Source of the DNA: Bacillota bacterium
GTDB lineage: Bacteria > Bacillota > Clostridia > Lachnospirales > Anaerotignaceae
DNA: 27,430 bases
Assembly: GCA_023413275.1 (NCBI GenBank)
Contig: JAEZPX010000207.1
Coordinates: 1 to 27,430 of the forward strand
Reading direction: 5' to 3'
This document shows positions 22,217 through 27,430 of the stretch, in pieces. The notes beneath the pieces are model-generated. The model was given only the letters and a program-made list of their open reading frames with translations. It was not told the origin of the DNA and did not search any database. Made by a program: the position numbers and the translations under genes. Each line of letters opens with the position of its first letter. Positions within the stretch are counted from its first letter, which is position 1.

Positions 22217-23668
22217 ATGAATTATCATATGATGGCCTATATTTTAGGCAATATCTTGAGGGTTGAGGGATTATTTTTATGTGCCCCTGCATTGATTGCC
22301 ATATTTTATGGTGAAAGAAAAGCACTGATAGCCTTTTTTCTTACCATTGGCATTGCTTTGCTCGTTGGTACAATTTTTGTAAAAGCAGAGCCCAAAGACA
22401 AGAAGATTTATGGGCGGGAAGGCTTTGTCATTGTTGCCCTTGCATGGATTATAATGTCTATTTTTGGTGCTATGCCTTTTTATTTTAGTGGTGCCATTGA
22501 TGGTATTGTCAATTGCTTTTTCGAAACAGTATCAGGATTTACCACAACAGGAGCATCCATTTTAACAGACATTGAGAGCTTGCCCATGAGTATTTTATTC
22601 TGGCGAAGCTTTACCCACTGGATTGGGGGTATGGGAATTCTGGTTTTTATGCTGGCCGTTATGCCGGCGGTAGACGAGCGTTCCATGCACTTAATGCGTG
22701 CGGAAGCACCGGGGCCGGTAGTGAGTAAGCTGGTGCCTAAGGTGAAGGCTACAGCGAAGCTGCTGTATGGCATATATATTGTGTTGACTCTTTTACAGAT
22801 TATATTATTATTTGCAGGGGGAATGCCTCTGTTTGACAGTATTGTAAATTCATTTTCAACGGCGGGAACTGGTGGTTTTTCTATTAAAAATGCCAGCATT
22901 GCGGCATATAACAGGCCTTATTTTGAGTATATCATCACGTTATTTATGTTATTGTTTAGTGTGAATTTTAATTTATATCACTTTCTTTTGATTAAAGATA
23001 CAAGAAATGTCTTTAAAAACGAGGAGCTAAAATATTATCTTTTTATTATTTTAGGTTCCATAGGAATTATCACAGTAAATATTCTGAGTTTATATCCAAC
23101 CGTAGAAAGTGCTTTTCGACATGCGGCTTTTCAGGTTCTATCTATTATTAGTACTTCCGGCTTTGCAACGGCAAATTATGATTTATGGCCGGAGCTTTCC
23201 AAGTCTCTACTTATGATTTTAATTATTGTTGGTGCCTGTGGGGGTTCTACCGGCGGTGGAATTAAGGTTTCTCGTTTAATTATTCTACTTAAGATGGCAG
23301 GTCGGGAAATACGCCATATTGTGCATCCTAGATCAATCAATATCATCAAATTGGATGATCATAAGGTGGATGAGGAAATTGTACGGGGAGTAACAGGATT
23401 TATTATTGTGTATTTGTTTATAACGCTTGGTTCATTTTTATTGATTTCTTTAAATAATTATGACTTTACAACTTCTATAACTTCGGTGCTAACTTGTGTG
23501 GGCAACGTAGGCCCGGGTTTAGCTATGGTAGGTCCCATAGAAAATTACAGTTTTTTTTCGGATTTTTCTAAGCTTGTGCTGTGCCTGGACATGTTGCTTG
23601 GTAGGTTGGAAATTTTCCCCATTATTATGCTATTTGCGCCATCTCTTTGGCGAAGGAGTTATATGTAA
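22217..23668 (+). CDS. trkH: Trk potassium transporter membrane subunit TrkH, 483 aa
   Basis: TrkH is the membrane channel subunit for potassium uptake. The four pore loops with their selectivity-filter glycines are all visible: SGFTTTGAS, GTGGFS, TSGFAT and GNVGPG. GGSTGGGIK, which forms the intramembrane loop that gates the pore, lies before the last unit. It has about ten to twelve membrane segments and normal length. CGGAGA lies before the ATG. It depends on TrkA, encoded immediately upstream, and its mRNA ends at the very strong terminator at 23681-23713. Confidence 0.96.
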   Translation: MNYHMMAYILGNILRVEGLFLCAPALIAIFYGERKALIAFFLTIGIALLVGTIFVKAEPKDKKIYGREGFVIVALAWIIMSIFGAMPFYFSGAIDGIVNCFFETVSGFTTTGASILTDIESLPMSILFWRSFTHWIGGMGILVFMLAVMPAVDERSMHLMRAEAPGPVVSKLVPKVKATAKLLYGIYIVLTLLQIILLFAGGMPLFDSIVNSFSTAGTGGFSIKNASIAAYNRPYFEYIITLFMLLFSVNFNLYHFLLIKDTRNVFKNEELKYYLFIILGSIGIITVNILSLYPTVESAFRHAAFQVLSIISTSGFATANYDLWPELSKSLLMILIIVGACGGSTGGGIKVSRLIILLKMAGREIRHIVHPRSINIIKLDDHKVDEEIVRGVTGFIIVYLFITLGSFLLISLNNYDFTTSITSVLTCVGNVGPGLAMVGPIENYSFFSDFSKLVLCLDMLLGRLEIFPIIMLFAPSLWRRSYM

Positions 23669-23680
23669 TGTTTGTTGTAA

Positions 23681-23713
23681 AAGAAAAGCAGCCGTTCGGC
23701 TGCTTTTCTTTTT
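23681..23713 (+). terminator. Strong terminator after trkH
   Basis: GAAAAGCAGCC (23683-23693) and GGCTGCTTTTC (23698-23708) pair perfectly around the tetraloop GTTC, followed by five T. The outer A/T bases extend the stem. Confidence 0.95.
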
Positions 23714-23918
23714 AAGGGGTGTGTGTGTTATCTATATAAACCGATTTAGGGTAGCTAACCTTTTACAATGTAGATTATTTACTCAAACCCAACTTGTATA
23801 TCATTTGGAAGGGGCCCGCGGCTACTCGGGGAAGCAACCGTGGGCAGAAGTAAAAGGGGGCGTCCTTTTCACTTCTCCTAAAGTTTACAATAAAAATGTG
23901 TATAATTTATGAATGGAA

Positions 23919-23937
23919 CCTTAAGCTACGCTTAAGG
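23919..23937. repeat. Perfect 8-base hairpin
   Basis: CCTTAAGC and GCTTAAGG surround a three-base loop TAC. No T run follows. Confidence 0.7.
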
Positions 23938-24116
23938 AACTTTAAAAATATCTATAGAAAAAATAATATTATATTGAATTATAGAAGTTTTATTTTCTAA
24001 TTTAAGATTTTTTCAAGATGGAAAAAGAGTATGGCCTTTAAGAATAAAGGAATTCTGATAGGAAATGGCTTGTATTCTTTAAATTGTGTGTTTATATGGT
24101 TGTTTTTCACAGATTA

Positions 24117-24125
24117 TGATATACT
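24117..24125 (+). promoter_or_regulatory. Candidate extended -10 promoter for the small membrane protein
   Basis: TGA followed by TATACT (24120-24125). No clear -35 is seen. It lies 40 bases before the start at 24165. Confidence 0.45.
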
Positions 24126-24164
24126 GATGAGCAAATGAGAATTTTAAAAGAAAGGAAAGATGAA

Positions 24165-24383
24165 ATGAAAGATTCTGAAGAAAATCAAAAAACTACATTA
24201 AAAACAGAGTTCTTTTTTCAGATTGGTTTCCTTGTATTCGTACTGCTAGGGGCTTTTATAAAACAGATATCATGGGTTTTTTGGATAATGGCGTGCATTT
24301 GCGCTTTGTGTTGGGTGGTTTTTGTTCAAAAGGAAAAAGCCAAGGAGGAGAAAGAAAAAAAGGAAGAGCAAGAAGCACCTTGA
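24165..24383 (+). CDS. Small two-helix membrane protein, 72 aa
   Basis: The protein has a charged N terminus (about 1-16), two hydrophobic segments (about 17-34 and 36-54) and a highly charged Lys/Glu tail (55-72). The frame stays open upstream to an ATG at 24135 without a ribosome binding site; AAGGA lies eight bases before the ATG at 24165, so I start there. The family is not recognised. The composition suggests a small membrane-anchored protein with a cytoplasmic tail. It stands alone between trkH and lepA with its own promoter candidate, and lepA has a separate promoter just downstream. Confidence 0.6.
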   Translation: MKDSEENQKTTLKTEFFFQIGFLVFVLLGAFIKQISWVFWIMACICALCWVVFVQKEKAKEEKEKKEEQEAP

Positions 24384-24398
24384 ATTCCTCGAATTTCT

Positions 24399-24428
24399 TT
24401 GACTTAGCAGTCTTTTATATGATATAAT
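24399..24428 (+). promoter_or_regulatory. Strong promoter for lepA
   Basis: TTGACT (24399-24404), an 18-base spacer and TATAAT (24423-24428), extended by TGA (24420-24422). The transcript would start near 24435, leaving a leader of about 208 bases before lepA. Confidence 0.82.
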
Positions 24429-24512
24429 CGGTAGGATTTTAACGGAAAAATAAGAGGAATTTTTGTGATATAAAGTTGTTAGAGTAAAAATTCAAGTAAA
24501 ATCAGGGATTAT

Positions 24513-24632
24513 ATGGTCTTAGATGGTGCGTTCAGAAGCAGTAAGCAAGATACCTTGCAGAACAGGACTGTATTAAAGGGTTTTCAACTAACAACAATTA
24601 TTATTTTTTCTACATGTAAATTTACAATTTAG
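24513..24632 (+). CDS. Possible upstream ORF in the lepA leader, 39 aa
   Basis: An ATG at 24513, with AGGGA a few bases upstream, opens 39 codons ending at TAG (24630-24632). The stop codon overlaps the lepA ribosome binding site (TAGGAGGG), so ribosomes ending here would be next to the lepA start. The peptide begins MVLDGAFRSSKQDTLQNRTV and is not recognised. Codon content is unremarkable, so chance is possible. Confidence 0.25.
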   Translation: MVLDGAFRSSKQDTLQNRTVLKGFQLTTIIIFSTCKFTI

Positions 24633-24643
24633 GAGGGAAATTC

Positions 24644-26455
24644 ATGTCCGACAGACAAAAGAATATCCGAAATTTTTGTATCGTGGCACATATTGACCAT
24701 GGCAAATCCACTTTGGCGGACAGACTGATTCAGAAAACAGGCCTGCTTACTGACAGAGAAATGCAGGAACAGGTTTTGGATAATATGGATTTGGAGAGAG
24801 AAAGAGGCATTACCATTAAATCTCAGGCAGTGCGTCTTGTCTATCGTGCAAATGATGGTGAAGAGTATGAATTTAATTTAATTGATACGCCGGGACACGT
24901 AGACTTTAACTATGAGGTTTCCAGAAGTTTGGCAGCTTGTGAGGGTGCCATTTTAATCGTTGATGCGGCACAGGGCATTGAAGCCCAAACATTGGCAAAT
25001 GTATATCTGGCATTGGATAACAATTTGGAGATATTGCCTGTTATCAATAAGATCGATCTGCCCAGTGCAAACCCTGCTTGGGCAAAGCAGGAAATTGAGG
25101 ACATCATTGGCATACCTGCTCTGGATGCCCCTGAAATTTCTGCAAAAAACGGAATAAACATCGAGACTGTTTTGGAACGTGTAATTACTGACATTCCTGC
25201 GCCGAATGGAGACCCAGAAGCACCCTTAAAGGCATTGATTTTTGACTCGGTTTACGATCAATACAGAGGTGTTATCGTTTTAATGCGTGTGTTTGATGGG
25301 ACTGTGCGTAAGGGAAGCAAGGTTCGCATGATGGCCACAGGCAAGGAGTTTGACGTTATTGAGGTTGGTATTTTTGGTCCAGGACGATATATACCTACAG
25401 AAGAGTTGAAAGCCGGTATGGTAGGTTATTTTACTGCCAGCATTAAAAATGTTGCAGATACCCGCGTAGGCGATACAGTTACGGAATCACAGCGACCTAC
25501 GGCTGAAGCGTTGCATGGGTATAAAAAGGTAAACCCTATGGTATATTGCGGTTTATTCCCTGTGGATGGCGCGAAATACCCTGATTTGAGGGATGCATTG
25601 GAGAAATTGCAATTAAACGATGCAGCGTTATTTTTTGAGCCTGAAACCTCTATTGCCTTAGGTTTTGGTTATCGTTGTGGTTTCTTAGGATTACTGCATT
25701 TGGAAATTGTTCAGGAAAGATTAGAAAGAGAATATAATCTGGACTTGGTGACAACAGCGCCCAGTGTTATTTATAAAGTGTATCTGACAGATGGGACGAG
25801 CTTTGACCTCTCAAATCCCAGCAATATGCCAGATCCGGCACGCATTGACAAAATGGAGGAACCCATTGTTAAAGCAGAAATCATGCTGCCTAAGGATTAT
25901 ATCGGGGCAATTATGGAGCTTTGTCAACAAAGACGTGGCGAGTATATCAGTATGGAATACTTGGATGAAACAAGAGCTACACTGACCTATGAAATGCCTT
26001 TGAATGAGATTATTTATGATTTCTTTGATGTTTTGAAATCTAGAAGCCGAGGTTATGCTTCTTTTGATTATTCTTTAATAGGATATCGAGAAAGTGAATT
26101 GGTAAAGCTGGATATTATGGTAAACAGAGAAGCGGTGGATGCACTTTCTTTCATTGTGCATAAAGACTCTGCGGTGGATCGTGGCAGAAGAATGTGTGAA
26201 AAGCTGAAAAAGGAAATTCCCAGACATCAGTTTGAAATTCCCATTCAGGCGGCAATTGGCAGTAAGATTATTGCCAGAGAAACCATTAGTGCCTTGCGTA
26301 AGGACGTTTTGGCGAAATGCTATGGTGGTGATATCAGCCGTAAGAAAAAGCTGCTTGAGAAGCAGAAAGAGGGCAAGAAGCGTATGCGTCAGATTGGCAG
26401 CGTAGAGGTGCCTCAGCAGGCGTTTATGAGTGTATTAAAGCTGGAAGAAGAATAA
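24644..26455 (+). CDS. lepA: Elongation factor 4 (LepA), 603 aa
   Basis: LepA is a ribosome-bound GTPase related to EF-G that acts in translation under stress and in initiation or ribosome biogenesis. It is full length. The GTPase domain shows AHIDHGKST, the RGITIKSQ switch, DTPGHVDF and NKIDLPSA. Domain II, the EF-G-like domains III and V, and the LepA-specific C-terminal domain follow, ending in the conserved stretch GGDISRKKKLLEKQKEGKKR and the IGSVEVPQQAF box. AGGAGGG precedes the ATG. It is transcribed from the promoter at 24399-24428 through a long leader, and ends at a very strong terminator. Confidence 0.98.
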   Translation: MSDRQKNIRNFCIVAHIDHGKSTLADRLIQKTGLLTDREMQEQVLDNMDLERERGITIKSQAVRLVYRANDGEEYEFNLIDTPGHVDFNYEVSRSLAACEGAILIVDAAQGIEAQTLANVYLALDNNLEILPVINKIDLPSANPAWAKQEIEDIIGIPALDAPEISAKNGINIETVLERVITDIPAPNGDPEAPLKALIFDSVYDQYRGVIVLMRVFDGTVRKGSKVRMMATGKEFDVIEVGIFGPGRYIPTEELKAGMVGYFTASIKNVADTRVGDTVTESQRPTAEALHGYKKVNPMVYCGLFPVDGAKYPDLRDALEKLQLNDAALFFEPETSIALGFGYRCGFLGLLHLEIVQERLEREYNLDLVTTAPSVIYKVYLTDGTSFDLSNPSNMPDPARIDKMEEPIVKAEIMLPKDYIGAIMELCQQRRGEYISMEYLDETRATLTYEMPLNEIIYDFFDVLKSRSRGYASFDYSLIGYRESELVKLDIMVNREAVDALSFIVHKDSAVDRGRRMCEKLKKEIPRHQFEIPIQAAIGSKIIARETISALRKDVLAKCYGGDISRKKKLLEKQKEGKKRMRQIGSVEVPQQAFMSVLKLEEE

Positions 26456-26471
26456 CATTGCTAACACATTG

Positions 26472-26508
26472 AGGTGTCATTGCAAATTGCAATGACACCT
26501 GTTTTTTT
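26472..26508 (+). terminator. Strong terminator after lepA
   Basis: AGGTGTCATTGCAA (26472-26485) and TTGCAATGACACCT (26487-26500) are fully complementary, followed by G and seven T. Confidence 0.95.
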
Positions 26509-26518
26509 CTGAATATTT

Positions 26519-26547
26519 TTGTTGGAAAGAATTTTGTAAGATATGAT
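26519..26547 (+). promoter_or_regulatory. Candidate promoter for the RibD-like reductase gene
   Basis: TTGTTG (26519-26524), 17 bases and TATGAT (26542-26547). The -35 is weak and the -10 is good. The leader would be about 175 bases long; no structure stands out in it. Confidence 0.4.
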
Positions 26548-26728
26548 AGTGGGAAGATAAAGGGAAGCATGAGAATTTCCCCTATGTCTTTAAATAATAA
26601 GGTATGGGAAAACTTGTTCAAAGGGTTTGAAGCATCAAATAGGTTAAGAATAAAATTTGAGGGTGGAAACAGGTGAAAGTGGAATGGTATTAGTCGCATT
26701 TTCTGTATGCAAGAAGGGAGTTGAGCCA

Positions 26729-27262
26729 ATGAATAGAAACATAGTACTTTATATTGCAACAAGCTTAGATGGTTATATTGCAAGGGAAAATGGAGGGATT
26801 GATTGGCTGATTGGGGAGAGCAATGATTTAGATGTAGAGAATGGGTACAATGATTTTTATAGTCAAATTGATACAGTAGTAATGGGTAGAACCACATATG
26901 AACAGATTATCCATGAACTATCTCCTGAAAGTTGGGTATATGAAGGTAAGGCGTGTTATGTCGCTACAACGAGGAGAAGTGAACCTGATCATAGAGTGGA
27001 GTTTATAAAAGAGGATATTACTGGATTTGTAAAAAACCTAAAACAGGAACAAGGCAAAGATATTTGGCTTGTTGGTGGAGGGAAGTTAATTGATCAATTT
27101 ATGAAGCAAGACTTGATAGATAAATACATTATAACAATAATACCATCAATTTTGGGGAACGGGATTCCACTTTTTCTTGGAAAAAATCCAGAAATTAAGC
27201 TTAAACTTAATGAAACAAAAACGTTTGATGGAATGGTTGAACTTACTTATGTGAGAAGATAA
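26729..27262 (+). CDS. Dihydrofolate-reductase-fold protein, RibD C-terminal type, 177 aa
   Basis: This is an NADPH-dependent reductase-like protein of the RibD C-terminal/DHFR superfamily (YwjB/YyaP type). The family signatures are SLDGYIARENGGIDWL at residues 11-26, VVMGRTTYE (about 50-58), WLVGGGKLIDQF (about 112-123, nucleotide binding), and IIPSILGNGIPLF (about 136-148). It lacks the N-terminal deaminase half of RibD, so it is not the riboflavin enzyme; the real substrate is unknown. The frame opens upstream at 26657, but AAGGGAG stands eight bases before the ATG at 26729, which also gives the normal family N terminus. It seems to be a single gene. Confidence 0.9.
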   Translation: MNRNIVLYIATSLDGYIARENGGIDWLIGESNDLDVENGYNDFYSQIDTVVMGRTTYEQIIHELSPESWVYEGKACYVATTRRSEPDHRVEFIKEDITGFVKNLKQEQGKDIWLVGGGKLIDQFMKQDLIDKYIITIIPSILGNGIPLFLGKNPEIKLKLNETKTFDGMVELTYVRR

Positions 27263-27430
27263 ATTTATTTATCAATACACACTCGAATCCTTTTTTTAGA
27301 AATCTATTATGCTATCGCTGTTTTGAAAGTTTATTGATTAGTCTTTCAGAGATGATGAAACTATATAAGTTCAATTATTAAGGTGGCGACAGTACTGTTT
27401 TTGGGCAAATTTATAGACCTGAATCAAATA

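Larger units (their letters stand above)
23714..24164. other. Non-coding, structured intergenic region after trkH
   Basis: This gap of about 450 bases has no convincing gene. From about 23812 to 23875 it changes to locally G+C-rich DNA with consecutive self-complementary segments: CCCGCGG with CCGTGGG, then AGAAGT-A-AAAGG with CCTTT-T-C-ACTTCT. A perfect CCTTAAGC-TAC-GCTTAAGG hairpin lies at 23919-23937. The remainder (23940-24110) is A+T-rich with nothing recognised until the promoter candidate at 24117-24125. Confidence 0.5.

Noticed and set aside
23810..23875. SRP RNA, because of GGGGAAGCAACCG
   Set aside because: It resembles the GGAAGCAGCC loop of SRP RNA only partly; the matching AGGUC side and overall length are missing.
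23574..23912. A 112-codon plus-strand frame across the end of trkH
   Set aside because: It starts in another frame of trkH, passes through the strong terminator at 23681-23713 and has no ribosome binding site.
27263..27430. Possible gene at the right edge
   Set aside because: Only very short frames are present and no ribosome binding site, hairpin or promoter is convincing; nothing can be supported there.

Overview
The window looks like a chromosomal segment of a low-GC, Gram-positive anaerobe of the class Clostridia, most likely a member of the Lachnospirales. The reasons are A+T-rich DNA, strong AGGAGG-type ribosome binding sites, frequent TTG starts, sigma-A promoters with extended TGn -10 boxes, and clostridial gene sets (rplS-lepB-rbgA; recJ-apt; relA-dtd-hemZ-hisS). 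The genus cannot be fixed from the sequence alone. No rRNA, tRNA, CRISPR array, insertion sequence, phage gene or defence system was seen.

Layout. 1-629 (minus): an XRE/Cro-type regulator overlaps a four-helix membrane protein cut by the window edge. 804-2308 (plus): a possible 20-codon leader peptide with a perfect hairpin, then a cytoplasmic neutral-ceramidase-like protein and a terminator. 2393-4964 (plus): a tight three-gene unit of a TtcA-family tRNA thiolase, a Xer-like tyrosine recombinase and a CoA-pyrophosphatase-type Nudix hydrolase, ending in a bidirectional terminator. 4958-7127 (minus): rplS, lepB and rbgA (ribosome assembly and secretion), with a good promoter before rplS and three stacked hairpins between rplS and lepB. 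7165-8112 (minus): an AEC-family carrier.

8472-11351 (plus): a TetR-type regulator, a six-helix membrane protein of DUF308/HdeD appearance and a large radical SAM protein with a SPASM-like cysteine-rich tail. This is the least explained part of the window. 11355-13750 (minus): recJ and apt. 13917-15065 (plus): a lipoprotein NagZ-type glycosidase. 15180-20695 (plus): relA-dtd-hemZ-hisS, an operon for (p)ppGpp control, D-aminoacyl-tRNA proofreading, porphyrin synthesis and histidyl-tRNA charging; hemZ and hisS overlap by ATGA. 20844-23713 (plus): trkA-trkH potassium uptake, followed by an unusually structured non-coding stretch. 24165-24383: a small membrane protein. 24423-26508: lepA with a long leader. 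26729-27262: a RibD/DHFR-fold reductase. The last ~170 bases hold nothing I can call.

Most of the window is housekeeping: translation quality and stress (relA, dtd, hisS, lepA, rbgA, rplS, TtcA family), nucleotide and DNA maintenance (apt, recJ, Xer, Nudix), and ion homeostasis (trkAH). I found no clear new multi-gene system. The best leads are the TetR/DUF308/radical SAM cluster, the long lepA leader with an upstream ORF, the structured region after trkH, the leader hairpin before the ceramidase-like gene, and the triple hairpin between rplS and lepB.
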